Below are positions 1 through 6,785 of a stretch of DNA of 11,641 nucleotides, piece after piece (positions within the stretch are counted from its first letter, which is position 1; each line of letters starts with the position of its first letter). Both the position numbers and the translations under genes were made by a program. A model generated the notes under the pieces. It had not been told where the DNA came from. It saw nothing but the letters and a program-made list of their open reading frames with translations, and did not search any database. Source of the DNA: Thermoleophilaceae bacterium (GTDB lineage Bacteria; Actinomycetota; Thermoleophilia; Solirubrobacterales; Thermoleophilaceae); assembly GCA_013696905.1 (NCBI GenBank), contig JACCXP010000317.1, positions 1 to 11,641 on the forward strand, read 5' to 3'.

Positions 1-92
1 GCGAAGGCGACCCGCCCGGCGAGATCTGCGAGGTAGTCGTAGATCTCCTCGCGCGGCGCGCTGATGTGGGTGTGGACGGTGATCGGGATCAC
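1..92 (-). CDS. SRPBCC-family (polyketide cyclase/START-like) protein, N-terminal fragment
   Basis: Only the first 30 codons are in the window; the gene continues beyond position 1. Reading the minus strand from the GTG at 92-90 gives VIPITVHTHISAPREEIYDY and then LADLAGRVAFA. A beta strand followed by 'isAPreeIydyLaDl' is the typical opening of SRPBCC/polyketide-cyclase proteins, which bind hydrophobic ligands in a helix-grip fold. An in-frame TAG lies five codons upstream of the GTG, so the start cannot be far from here. An AGGA about 10 nt upstream is a weak ribosome site. The gene is divergent from the FHA gene at 209. The family call rests on about 30 residues, and no ligand or specific role can be deduced. 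Confidence 0.6.
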   Translation of the reverse strand, partial: MIPITVHTHISAPREEIYDYLADLAGRVAF

Positions 93-208
93 TGGCAGCG
101 CATCCTAAGGGCGGCGGCTCGTGGGCCACACACAGCGCACGACGCGCTCCAACATACGTCGAATAGTCACAAATAGACGACTGCGCTCTTTACACTGGCT
201 GTTAGACG
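93..208. promoter_or_regulatory. Divergent intergenic region with short direct repeats
   Basis: This 116-bp gap separates the left-edge minus-strand gene from the FHA gene. It is visibly AT-richer than its surroundings, which fits a divergent promoter region. AATAG occurs at 162-166 and 172-176, exactly 10 bp apart (about one helical turn). TAGACGA occurs at 174-180 and again at 203-209, running into the FHA start codon. These could be half-sites for a regulator, but the repeats are short and chance is possible. Confidence 0.3.
191..196 (+). promoter_or_regulatory. Candidate -10 box (TACACT) for the FHA gene
   Basis: TACACT matches the TAnnnT pattern and lies 12 nt before the ATG at 209. No purine-rich Shine-Dalgarno precedes that ATG, so a very short leader is likely. 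No convincing -35 is seen. Weak call based on position and the AT-rich context. Confidence 0.3.
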
Positions 209-805
209 ATGCCTTTGAGTGCCGACGCCATCCAGAGCTACAACGCGGGAACGCTCGCGGGGGCCGGATCTTTCTACTGTGAGACGTGCGGGTTCGCGAT
301 CGCCCTTCACGAGCGCGACCAGATCCCTGCCTGCCCGCACTGCAACGGGTTGGCCTTCAAGCGCGCGTCGATCTTCGGCTTTGCGCCCGCGGAGCCCGTC
401 GGCACCCACCACGTTGACGAGCCGCCGGCATGGCTCGCGCAGGCGCGCTCGGAGATCGGCGACAGCGACAGCCTCGCCTATGCCGAAGGTGCCGAGGGCG
501 AGCACCGCGCCGTCGCCGTCGAGGAGGAGTTCCTGCGCATCGGGCGCAGCCTTGCGGCCGAGGTCCGCTTCGACGATCCGACGGTCTCGCGTCGCCACGC
601 CATCCTCCACCGCCACGAGCGCGGCGTTCGCATCCTCGACGACCGCAGCCTGAACGGCGTCTTCGTGAACGGCGAGCGGGTGCACTCGCACGAGCTCGCC
701 GACGGCGACGAGATCGTGATCGGCCGCTTCCGGCTCTACTTCCTCTCCCCGCCACGCGGTCGCTTCACCCCCGGCGCGCCGCGCCGCGCCGCGACCAGCC
801 ACTAG
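209..805 (+). CDS. Zinc-ribbon plus FHA domain protein
   Basis: A 198-residue soluble protein with no signal peptide or membrane segment. Residues 24-45 carry two CxxC pairs (C24-x2-C27 and C42-x2-C45) in an arrangement like a small zinc ribbon. A polar linker follows. A C-terminal forkhead-associated domain spans about 105-180, with the expected G112-R113, S127-R128-R129-H130 and N149-G150 residues that contact a phosphothreonine peptide. FHA domains recruit Thr-phosphorylated partners, so this protein is probably an adaptor downstream of Ser/Thr kinases. The zinc ribbon could bind nucleic acid or protein. The gene is followed by a stem-loop and then by a ParA-type ATPase on the same strand, which hints at a shared role in positioning or signalling. 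The partner is unknown. The ATG at 209 is the first start and lacks a Shine-Dalgarno. Confidence 0.85.
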   Translation: MPLSADAIQSYNAGTLAGAGSFYCETCGFAIALHERDQIPACPHCNGLAFKRASIFGFAPAEPVGTHHVDEPPAWLAQARSEIGDSDSLAYAEGAEGEHRAVAVEEEFLRIGRSLAAEVRFDDPTVSRRHAILHRHERGVRILDDRSLNGVFVNGERVHSHELADGDEIVIGRFRLYFLSPPRGRFTPGAPRRAATSH

Positions 806-815
806 CCACCTGCAC

Positions 816-837
816 GACGCGGCCTCGGGGCCGTGTC
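816..837 (+). terminator. Stem-loop after the FHA gene
   Basis: GACGCGGCC (816-824) and GGCCGTGTC (829-837) form a 9-bp stem with one G-U pair around the tetraloop TCGG. It starts 10 bp after the FHA stop codon. No T-tract follows, so it would be a U-less terminator or an RNA-processing/attenuation hairpin. It includes the alternative GTG start of parA (833), which argues against that start. Confidence 0.5.
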
Positions 838-843
838 TATAGT
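838..843 (+). promoter_or_regulatory. Candidate -10 box (TATAGT) for parA
   Basis: TATAGT is one base from TATAAT, directly abuts the stem-loop and lies 10 nt before the ATG at 854. It would give parA its own nearly leaderless transcript. No good -35 is visible, because the expected position falls inside the hairpin. Confidence 0.4.
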
Positions 844-853
844 CGCGCCGCCG

Positions 854-1645
854 ATGCCCACGACGATCGCGGTCCTCTCTCAGAAGGGCGGCACCGGCAA
901 GACGACGGTGGTGCGGACGCTCGCCGACGTGCTCTCGCGCGTGGGTCTCGAGGTGCTCGCGATCGACCTCGACCCGCAGGGCAACCTGTCCGACTACTTC
1001 GACGTGTCGGCCGACGCGGACCCGACGGTCGCAGACGTCTTGGCCGGCAGGGCGCGCGCCGAGGAGGCCGTGCACGGTGGTGTCATGCCCGCGAACCTCG
1101 GCTTGGCGGAGGCGGAGCTGATGCTGGCCGGCAAGATGGGCCGTGAGACGACGCTCCGCAGGGCGCTCTCCTCGCTCCCCGACAGCTTCGACGTGGTGCT
1201 GATCGACTGCCCTCCGTCACTCGGTCTGCTGACGGTGAACGCCGTCGTGGCGGCCGACTACGCGCTCGTCACGAGCGCCGCCCAGTATTTCTCGATGCAG
1301 GGCGTGGAGCAGGCGCTCGAGGTGATCGAGCTCGCGCGCGACTCCTTGAACCCCGGCCTCGAGTGGCTCGGCGTGGTCGTCAACATCGCCAACCTGCGCA
1401 CGACGCACTCGCGCGAGGCGATCGCCCAGCTGCGCGAGCGCTTCGGCGACAAGGTCTTCGAGACGGTCATCCGCCAGTCGATTCGCTACGCGGAGTCGGC
1501 CGAGCGCGGCATCCCGATCGTCGACTACTCCCCTCGCAGCGGGGCCGACTACCTGGCGCTTGCGGACGAGCTGCTCGACCGCCTGGGGCGAAAGCGCGAG
1601 CGCACGAAGCTCGGGGCGCTGCGCGCCGAGCTAGCAGCCGTCTGA
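854..1645 (+). CDS. ParA/MinD-family ATPase (orphan, no ParB nearby)
   Basis: A 263-residue P-loop ATPase of the ParA/Soj type. It has the deviant Walker A KGGTGKTT at 11-18 (signature lysine K11, catalytic K16), the switch motif DLDPQGN at 38-44 and the Walker B-like VVLIDCPPS at 114-122. The length is normal for a short chromosomal ParA, with no N-terminal helix-turn-helix. Such proteins dimerise with ATP, bind DNA non-specifically and position cargo such as replication origins, chemoreceptors or microcompartments. The usual chromosomal partner parB and the gidB/rnpA neighbours are absent. The companion is the zinc-ribbon/FHA gene 48 bp upstream, so the cargo may not be the chromosome. I prefer ATG 854 to the upstream GTG 833 because the family begins just before the P-loop and 833 lies inside a stem-loop. 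A basic tail (KRERTK) closes the protein. Confidence 0.88.
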   Translation: MPTTIAVLSQKGGTGKTTVVRTLADVLSRVGLEVLAIDLDPQGNLSDYFDVSADADPTVADVLAGRARAEEAVHGGVMPANLGLAEAELMLAGKMGRETTLRRALSSLPDSFDVVLIDCPPSLGLLTVNAVVAADYALVTSAAQYFSMQGVEQALEVIELARDSLNPGLEWLGVVVNIANLRTTHSREAIAQLRERFGDKVFETVIRQSIRYAESAERGIPIVDYSPRSGADYLALADELLDRLGRKRERTKLGALRAELAAV

Positions 1646-1652
1646 AGCGCGC

Positions 1653-1677
1653 GCGGGCGCCGCAACCAAGCGCCCGC
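1653..1677 (+). terminator. Rho-independent-type hairpin after parA
   Basis: GCGGGCGC (1653-1660) and GCGCCCGC (1670-1677) form a perfect 8-bp GC stem with a 9-nt loop, 7 bp after the parA stop. A short pyrimidine-rich stretch (TTCCGCGTTCCCC) follows instead of a pure T-run. It probably ends the FHA/parA transcript, which implies that the next gene has its own promoter or depends on read-through. Confidence 0.6.
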
Positions 1678-1708
1678 TTCCGCGTTCCCCTCAGGAGACA
1701 CTTATCCG

Positions 1709-1714
1709 AGGAGG
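1709..1714 (+). promoter_or_regulatory. Strong Shine-Dalgarno (AGGAGG) fixing the start of the repeat protein
   Basis: A perfect AGGAGG lies 9 nt before ATG 1724. It is the best ribosome site in the window and contrasts with the Shine-Dalgarno-poor starts of several neighbours. Confidence 0.75.
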
Positions 1715-1723
1715 AAGAGCGCA

Positions 1724-2404
1724 ATGGCACGAAAGCTGATGCTCGCGGTGCTGCCCGCCGTGCTGGTGGTGAGTGGCCTCGCCGCGGCCCAGGCGCCGCC
1801 GCCGGACCAGGGGCGCAACATCAACGGCACGGTAGGCAACGACACGATCTCAGGCGGCGGGCGCGCGAACCCGATCGCCGGGAGGGCCGGCAACGACACG
1901 ATCGACGGCGGCGGCGGCAACGACCGGATCACGGGCGGGCCCGGCAGCGACCTGATCGACGGCGGCAATGGCGACGACACCATGAACGGCGGCCCCGAGC
2001 GCGACTCGCTGAGCGGCGGCAACGGCTCGGACGTGCTCATAGACATCGAGGGCAGCAACATCTTCTCGGGCGGGCCCGGCAACGACACGATCACGGGCGG
2101 CGCCGTGTCCGACTCCCTCAACGGGGGATCGGACGAGGACATCCTGCGCGGCGGCGACGGCAACGACGGCCTGACCGGCGCATCCGGCGATGATCAGGTC
2201 TTCGGCGACGCGGGCGAGGATCGCATAGACGGTGGTCTCGGCAAGGACACGATCGACGGCGGCGACGGCAGCGACAACATCGTCGCCTTCGACGCCCAGG
2301 TCGACACGATCCTCTGCGGACCGGGGTCGGACGTCGTGCGAGCGGACGCCGGCGACTCGATCAGCCGTGACTGCGAGCGCGTATTCGTGACGAGCAGCCG
2401 GTAG
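1724..2404 (+). CDS. Secreted calcium-binding GGxGxD-repeat (RTX-type) protein
   Basis: A 226-residue protein with a Sec-type signal peptide at about 1-23: basic MARK, a hydrophobic core, then cleavage probably after AQA. Residues from about 35 to 186 are nonapeptide repeats of the GGxGxDxux type (for example GGGGNDRIT, GGPGSDLID, GGDGNDGLT), roughly 16 units, several of them degenerate. Such repeats form a parallel beta-roll with Ca2+ in the turns. The C-terminus departs from the repeats and carries C198 and C217 in a segment of the form DTILCGPGSD...DSISRDCERV, which could form a disulfide cap. RTX proteins of Gram-negatives usually leave by type I secretion. Here a Sec signal peptide is present and no ABC exporter genes are nearby. 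No enzymatic domain is visible, so a structural or adhesive extracellular role is only inference. The gene converges on thrB. Confidence 0.82.
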   Translation: MARKLMLAVLPAVLVVSGLAAAQAPPPDQGRNINGTVGNDTISGGGRANPIAGRAGNDTIDGGGGNDRITGGPGSDLIDGGNGDDTMNGGPERDSLSGGNGSDVLIDIEGSNIFSGGPGNDTITGGAVSDSLNGGSDEDILRGGDGNDGLTGASGDDQVFGDAGEDRIDGGLGKDTIDGGDGSDNIVAFDAQVDTILCGPGSDVVRADAGDSISRDCERVFVTSSR

Positions 2405-2406
2405 GC

Positions 2407-2431
2407 GCGCGCCGCCGTCTCGGCTGCGCGT
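2407..2431. terminator. Bidirectional stem-loop between convergent genes
   Basis: The 28-bp gap between the repeat-protein gene and thrB is almost wholly an inverted repeat. CGCGC (2408-2412) pairs with GCGCG (2426-2430), GCCG (2414-2417) pairs with CGGC (2421-2424), there is one C/T mismatch, and the loop is TCT. There is no T-tract on either side. It could terminate both convergent transcripts. Confidence 0.5.
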
Positions 2432-2432
2432 C

Positions 2433-3281
2433 CTAGAGCTCGGTCGCCTCGACTCCCGCTGCGGCGAAGCCGATCGCGCGCACGCGCCAGTCCGGCGCCG
2501 CGGCCCGCACCGCATCGCAAACCGCCGCGCGAAGCTCGACTCGACTCCAGAGGAGGACGCTCGGGCCGGCGCCTGAGATCGTCGCGCCGAGCGCGCCTAG
2601 CGCCCGCGCCCGGCTGACCAGCTCCATCGAGCGCGGGTAGAGCGGCTCGCGGCGAGGCTGGTGGAGGCGGTCTGAGAGGCCGCGCGAGATCAGCTCGAGG
2701 TCCCCGGTCGCGACGCCGAGCACTAGCAGCGCGGCGTGCGCGACGTTGTAGACCGCATCGGCGATCGGCACCTCAAGGGGCAGCAGGGCGCGCGCCTCGG
2801 AGGTCGGCAGCGCGTGCCCCGGGATGGCGATCACCGCCGCCAGGCCGGGCGGTGGCTCGAGCCGCAGGGGCGGCCCGTCGCTACAGACGACGAAGCCCCC
2901 GAGGAGCGCGGCGGCGGCATTGTCGGGGTGGCCCTCGAGGGCGACCGCGTGCTCATAGGCCGGCGCCTCGATCCCGTACAGGCGCTGCGCCGCGACGAGG
3001 CCCGCGACCGCGGCGGCGGCGCTCGAGCCGAGCCCAGCGCCGAGCGGGATATCGGACGAGATGCGAAAGGACACCCGGTCGGCGGGGTGCAACGACTCGA
3101 ACGCGCGCACGCACAGGTTCGAGCGATCGAGCGGCACACCGGCCAGCTCGGAGGTGACCGAGAACGAGCCCGTCTCCTCGACCTCCAGCTCGAGCTGCAG
3201 CGACAGGGCGGCGGCGAGGACGTCGTATCCTGGGCCGAGGTTCGCCGAGGACGCGGGCGCTCGCACCCTGACCGCGTTCAC
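2433..3281 (-). CDS. thrB: Homoserine kinase
   Basis: A 282-residue GHMP-family kinase that phosphorylates homoserine with ATP to O-phosphohomoserine, the substrate of ThrC. The N-terminal motif [13 protein letters not shown] (8-20) opens the fold. The ATP-binding glycine-rich loop [13 protein letters not shown] lies at 79-91, and the C-terminal [14 protein letters not shown] motif at 232-245. The length is slightly below the usual 300 residues but all three GHMP motifs are present. I chose GTG 3281 because its GTGA overlaps the thrC stop codon by 4 bp, a typical translational-coupling arrangement, and because the family motif begins 8 residues later. An in-frame start further upstream (3326) would only add a basic, non-homologous extension inside thrC. 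thrB is the last gene of the lysA-hom-thrC-thrB operon and ends at the convergent stem-loop. Confidence 0.93.
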   Translation of the reverse strand: MNAVRVRAPASSANLGPGYDVLAAALSLQLELEVEETGSFSVTSELAGVPLDRSNLCVRAFESLHPADRVSFRISSDIPLGAGLGSSAAAAVAGLVAAQRLYGIEAPAYEHAVALEGHPDNAAAALLGGFVVCSDGPPLRLEPPPGLAAVIAIPGHALPTSEARALLPLEVPIADAVYNVAHAALLVLGVATGDLELISRGLSDRLHQPRREPLYPRSMELVSRARALGALGATISGAGPSVLLWSRVELRAAVCDAVRAAAPDWRVRAIGFAAAGVEATEL

Positions 3282-4273
3282 TGGCCGAGCACGGCGCGCT
3301 CCACGCTCTCGATCTCGGGCGCGCACGGGATCACGGAGGTGGCGCGGGCGAGCGCGGTCGTCGGATCCTTGAGGCCATGTCCGGTGAGCGCGCAGACCAC
3401 ACGACCCTCGGCGCCGTACTTGAGCAGGCCCGCGACCGACGCCGCCGATGACGGCTCGCAGAAGACGCCCTCGCGGGCGCCCAGCAGCGCGTAGGCCGCG
3501 AGGATCTCCTCGTCTGAGACCGCGCGGATCTCACCCCTCGACGCCGTCAGCGCGTTCATCGCGTCCTCCCAGCGGGCGGGGTTGCCGATCCGGATCGCCG
3601 ACGCCACGGTCTCGGGGCGCTCGACGCGCCTGCCGAGCACGAGCGGCGCGGCGCCCTCGGCCTGATACCCGTGCAGCCGCGGGCCGGCGCCGTACTCCTG
3701 GAACCCCCTCCACCAGGCGGTGATGTTGCCGGCGTTCCCGACCGGGATCGCGAGCACGTCGGGCGGCTCGCCGAGCTCGTCGCAGACCTCGAAGGCGGCC
3801 GTCTTCTGACCCTCGATGCGGTACTCGTTGACGGAGTTGACGAGCGAGATCGGATGGCGCTTGACGAGCTCGCGCACGAGCACTAGCGCCTCGTCGAAGT
3901 TGCCCTGGAGGGCGATGACGCGGGCGCCATGCATCAGCGCCTGGGCAAGCTTGCCGGTGGCGATCTTCCCCTCGGGAACGATCACGGCGCCACGCATGCC
4001 TGCCCGCGCCGCGTACGCCGCGGCGCTCGCAGCCGTGTTGCCGGTCGAGGCGCAGATGACGGCCTCGGCGCCCTCGGCGGCCGCTGCCGAGACCGCCACC
4101 GTCATCCCGCGGTCCTTGAACGAGCCGGTCGGGTTCGCTCCCTCGAGCTTGAGCCATACCTCGCAGCCGGTGCGCTCCGAGAGGACGGGGGCCGGCACGA
4201 GCGGGGTGTCGCCCTCCTCGAGCGTGACGAGCGGCTCGACGGGCAGCCGGTCGCGGTAGCGCCAGAGGCTCAG
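3278..4273 (-). CDS. thrC: Threonine synthase, CTG start
   Basis: A 331-residue PLP-dependent fold-type II enzyme that converts O-phosphohomoserine to threonine and phosphate. The PLP lysine is K53 in [11 protein letters not shown]. Other family motifs are ASTGNTAA (about 75-82), the phosphate-cradling GNAGN loop (179-183) and TGHGLKDP (297-304). The frame holds no ATG, GTG or TTG between 4199 and about 4370. The first conventional start, GTG 4198, would remove the conserved N-terminus ([10 protein letters not shown]... followed by [12 protein letters not shown]), which resembles the beginning of known short bacterial ThrC proteins. The CTG at 4273-4271 gives (M)[11 protein letters not shown], overlaps the hom stop as CTGA, and has GAGGAG a few bases upstream. 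I therefore annotate it as the start. The function is secure; the start codon is inference. Confidence 0.92.
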   Translation of the reverse strand: MSLWRYRDRLPVEPLVTLEEGDTPLVPAPVLSERTGCEVWLKLEGANPTGSFKDRGMTVAVSAAAAEGAEAVICASTGNTAASAAAYAARAGMRGAVIVPEGKIATGKLAQALMHGARVIALQGNFDEALVLVRELVKRHPISLVNSVNEYRIEGQKTAAFEVCDELGEPPDVLAIPVGNAGNITAWWRGFQEYGAGPRLHGYQAEGAAPLVLGRRVERPETVASAIRIGNPARWEDAMNALTASRGEIRAVSDEEILAAYALLGAREGVFCEPSSAASVAGLLKYGAEGRVVCALTGHGLKDPTTALARATSVIPCAPEIESVERAVLGQ

Positions 4274-5484
4274 AAGGTCTCCTCGATCACCCGGATCACG
4301 CGCGGCTGCGAGCGCACGAAGTCGAGTCGCCCGATCAGGCCGGCGGCGGCGTCGAACCGCGACTCGAGCACGGGATGCATGACCATCACGAGGCGCGCGT
4401 TGTCGCCCAGCCCACGCTGAACGACGGACTTGACCGACACTCCCTGCAGGCCGAGGATCTCGGCCACCTGGGCCAGCACGCCCGGTCGGTCGGCTACCTC
4501 CACGTGCATGTAGAAGGCCGACTCGACGTCGGTGACGAGCGGCAGCGCGATCGCCGGCGGGGGCAGCGTAGCCGGCGGGATCATCGCGGAGATGACGTCG
4601 CCGAGCACGGCGGAGGCCGTCTGCGGACCACCGGCTCCGGGTCCCGACAGCGTGATCTCGGTGATCGCGGGAGACTCGATCGTGACCGCATTGAAGGAGC
4701 CGTTGACGGCCGCCAGCGGGTGCTCCCCGTACAAGAAGGCGGGGTAGACGCGCACGGCCAGCCCGCCGCCGACCCGCTCCGCCGAGCCGACCAGCTTGAG
4801 CGCGAGTCCCAGCTCCCTCGCGTACTCGATGTCCTCGCCGGTCACCCGCTCGATGCCCTCGTAGGGCACGTCGTCGAGGCTCACGGCGGCCCCGAACGCG
4901 AGCCGCGCGACGATCGCCATCTTGGCCGCGGCATCCCTGCCGTTGACGTCCTCGGACGGGTCGGCCTCGGCGTATCCGAGCCGCTGAGCGTCGGCCAGGG
5001 CGTCGTCGTACGAAGCGCCGGTGCGGGTCATCTCCGACAGGATGAAGTTGGTGGTGCCGTTAACGATCCCGTGGACGCGCTCGATGTGCGCGGCAGCGAG
5101 CGTCTCGTGGATCACCCGGATCACGGGCACGACGCCCCCCACGGCGGCCTCGAAGCGAAGCTGCACGCCGGCCTCGCGCGCCGCCTCGTAGAGCTCCTCG
5201 CCGTGCTGGGAGAGCACCTGCTTGTTGGCGGTGACGGCGTGCTTGCCGGCCCTAAGCGCCGCGAGCAGGTACTCGCGCGCCGGCTCGAGGCCACCGATCA
5301 GCTCGACGATCAGGTCGCTGCGCTCGAGCAGGTCGGCGAAGTCGCCGCGCGAGCGGGTCAGCACGCCACTCAGCTCGGGGCGCATCCCGACGGTCGCCTC
5401 GACGGCCTCCGCGCGATCCTCCAGCAGCTCGTGGAAGGCCGCCCCGACCGTGCCGTGGCCGAGCAGCCCGAGCCTGAACCTCAC
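4270..5484 (-). CDS. hom: Homoserine dehydrogenase with C-terminal ACT domain
   Basis: A 404-residue monofunctional enzyme that reduces aspartate semialdehyde to homoserine with NAD(P)H, the branch point toward threonine and methionine. The Rossmann fingerprint GHGTVG is at 9-14 and NK at 87-88. The conserved NGTTNFIL is at 142-149. The catalytic region [15 protein letters not shown] is at 175-189, with D184 and K188 as the expected catalytic pair. An ACT domain spans about 325-404 ([15 protein letters not shown]), the usual site of threonine feedback inhibition. No aspartokinase is fused. The start is GTG 5484, only 6 bp after the lysA stop. No clear Shine-Dalgarno is visible, so translation probably depends on ribosomes finishing lysA. 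It overlaps thrC by 4 bp. Confidence 0.95.
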   Translation of the reverse strand: MRFRLGLLGHGTVGAAFHELLEDRAEAVEATVGMRPELSGVLTRSRGDFADLLERSDLIVELIGGLEPAREYLLAALRAGKHAVTANKQVLSQHGEELYEAAREAGVQLRFEAAVGGVVPVIRVIHETLAAAHIERVHGIVNGTTNFILSEMTRTGASYDDALADAQRLGYAEADPSEDVNGRDAAAKMAIVARLAFGAAVSLDDVPYEGIERVTGEDIEYARELGLALKLVGSAERVGGGLAVRVYPAFLYGEHPLAAVNGSFNAVTIESPAITEITLSGPGAGGPQTASAVLGDVISAMIPPATLPPPAIALPLVTDVESAFYMHVEVADRPGVLAQVAEILGLQGVSVKSVVQRGLGDNARLVMVMHPVLESRFDAAAGLIGRLDFVRSQPRVIRVIEETF

Positions 5485-5490
5485 GCGCGG

Positions 5491-6726
5491 TCAGAGATCA
5501 CGAACGGTGAGGTCGTCATAGGTCTCGCGACGCACGACGACACGCGCGTCGCCATCCGAGCAGAAGATCACGGGCGGTCGCGGAGCCGCGTTGTAGTTGT
5601 TCGCCATCGCGTGACCGTAGGCGCCCGTGGCGGGGGTCACGAGCACATCGCCGGGGCGGGGATCGTCGAGCAGCACGTCGCGCACGAGGATGTCCCCGGA
5701 CTCGCAGTGCATCCCCGCGATCGTGCAGAGCTCGTCGCCGCCGAAGCGCTCGGCGATCTCAGCCTCGTAGCGCGCGCCGTAGAGCATCGGGCGCAGGTTG
5801 TCGGACATACCGCCGTCGACCGCAACGTAGGTGCGCACATCCGGGATGCGCTTGACCGTGCCGACGGTGTAGATCGTCACGCCGGCGTTGCCGACGAGCG
5901 AGCGGCCGGGCTCGCAGAGCACGGTCACGCCATCGGGCGCGCCGCGCAGCAGGGCATCGGCGTAGGCCTCGACCGACGGCGGCTCGTCGCCTGCGGTGTA
6001 GGCGATCGCGAGCCCTCCACCGAGGTTGAGCAGCGGATAGTCGCCGATCTCGGTGAGCACCTCGGCGAGCTTCTCGTAGGGCTCGAGGTCGAACACCTGA
6101 GAGCCGAGATGGGCGTGGAGGCCCCGCAGCTCGAGCCGCTGGGAGGCGCGCTCGACGGCGCGCGGCACGTCGTCGAGCCCGAAGCCGAACTTGGAGTCGG
6201 CCTGGCCGGTGGCGATGTAGTCGTGCGTCGAGGGCCTGATCCCGGGCGTCACCCGCAGCAGCACGCGCTGGCCCGGCGCCATCCGCTCGAGGCGATCGAT
6301 CTCGTCGAAGGAGTCGACCACGAAGTGCCCGACGCCGTGCTCGAGCGCGTAGGCGATCTCGTGCTCGGTCTTGTTGTTGCCGTGCATGTAGATCCGCCCG
6401 GGGGCGAAGCCACCTGCCAGTGCCAGGTGGAGCTCCCCGCCCGAGGCGACGTCGCAGCAGAGCCCCTCGGCGGCCAGCAGTCGAAAGGCGGCGGTGCAGG
6501 GAAAGGCCTTGCCGGCGTAGACGACCTCGAAGCGCTCGGCGCGTGCCGCGAAGGCCTGCATGTAGGCGCGCGCGCGGGCGCGGATGTCTTCCTCGGCGTA
6601 GACGTAGGCCGGCGTCCCAAACTCGCGCGCGAGCTCGACGACGTCGCAGCCCCCGACCTCGAGCCGTCCCGCCTCGTCGAGACGCGACCCGAGCGGATAG
6701 ACGTGCGAGAGGGTGCCGACCGCCAT
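5491..6726 (-). CDS. lysA: Diaminopimelate decarboxylase
   Basis: A 411-residue fold-type III PLP enzyme that decarboxylates meso-diaminopimelate to L-lysine. PLP lysine K73 sits in VYAGKAF. HAHLGSQ (204-210), the glycine loop LGGG (235-238) and EPGRS (272-276) bind substrate and cofactor phosphate. C341-E342-S343-G344-D345 is the active-site CESGD motif contributed across the dimer, and Y378-N379 near the C-terminus completes the site. The length is normal. Start ATG 6726 gives the usual short N-terminal extension. No Shine-Dalgarno precedes it, but a CATACT box lies 8 nt upstream, so the transcript may be leaderless. lysA leads the lysA-hom-thrC-thrB operon. In many actinobacteria argS precedes this operon; here a Pro-rich protein gene does. 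Confidence 0.95.
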   Translation of the reverse strand: MAVGTLSHVYPLGSRLDEAGRLEVGGCDVVELAREFGTPAYVYAEEDIRARARAYMQAFAARAERFEVVYAGKAFPCTAAFRLLAAEGLCCDVASGGELHLALAGGFAPGRIYMHGNNKTEHEIAYALEHGVGHFVVDSFDEIDRLERMAPGQRVLLRVTPGIRPSTHDYIATGQADSKFGFGLDDVPRAVERASQRLELRGLHAHLGSQVFDLEPYEKLAEVLTEIGDYPLLNLGGGLAIAYTAGDEPPSVEAYADALLRGAPDGVTVLCEPGRSLVGNAGVTIYTVGTVKRIPDVRTYVAVDGGMSDNLRPMLYGARYEAEIAERFGGDELCTIAGMHCESGDILVRDVLLDDPRPGDVLVTPATGAYGHAMANNYNAAPRPPVIFCSDGDARVVVRRETYDDLTVRDL

Positions 6727-6734
6727 GGCGGCGG

Positions 6735-6740
6735 AGTATG
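6735..6740 (-). promoter_or_regulatory. Candidate -10 box (CATACT) for lysA
   Basis: On the minus strand CATACT ends 8 nt before the lysA ATG, and no Shine-Dalgarno lies between. The match to TATAAT is four of six and there is no clear -35. The spacing would give an almost leaderless mRNA for the amino-acid operon. Confidence 0.3.
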
Positions 6741-6757
6741 AACGACGCTGCGCCGCG

Positions 6758-6771
6758 TCCGCCGTGGCGGA
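6758..6771 (-). repeat. Short inverted repeat between the Pro-rich gene and lysA
   Basis: TCCGCC and GGCGGA are perfect 6-bp arms separated by 2 bp, located 15 bp after the Pro-rich gene stop and upstream of the lysA -10 candidate. It could be a small terminator hairpin (no T-tract) or an operator. In such GC-rich DNA chance is also plausible. Confidence 0.3.
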
Positions 6772-6785
6772 GCGGGCGTGAAGAC

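Noticed and set aside
833..853. GTG 833 as the start of parA
   Set aside because: It lies within the right arm of a stem-loop, has poor Shine-Dalgarno spacing, and adds seven residues not expected before the ParA P-loop. ATG 854 is better.
3282..3326. Upstream in-frame start of thrB at 3326
   Set aside because: The extra 15 residues are Arg-rich and non-homologous. GTG 3281 forms the usual 4-bp overlap with the thrC stop.
4375..6741. A 788-codon open frame on the plus strand opposite hom and lysA
   Set aside because: It is a GC-driven antisense shadow: His/Arg/Val/Gly-rich with no domain, while the minus strand encodes two unmistakable enzymes over the same span.
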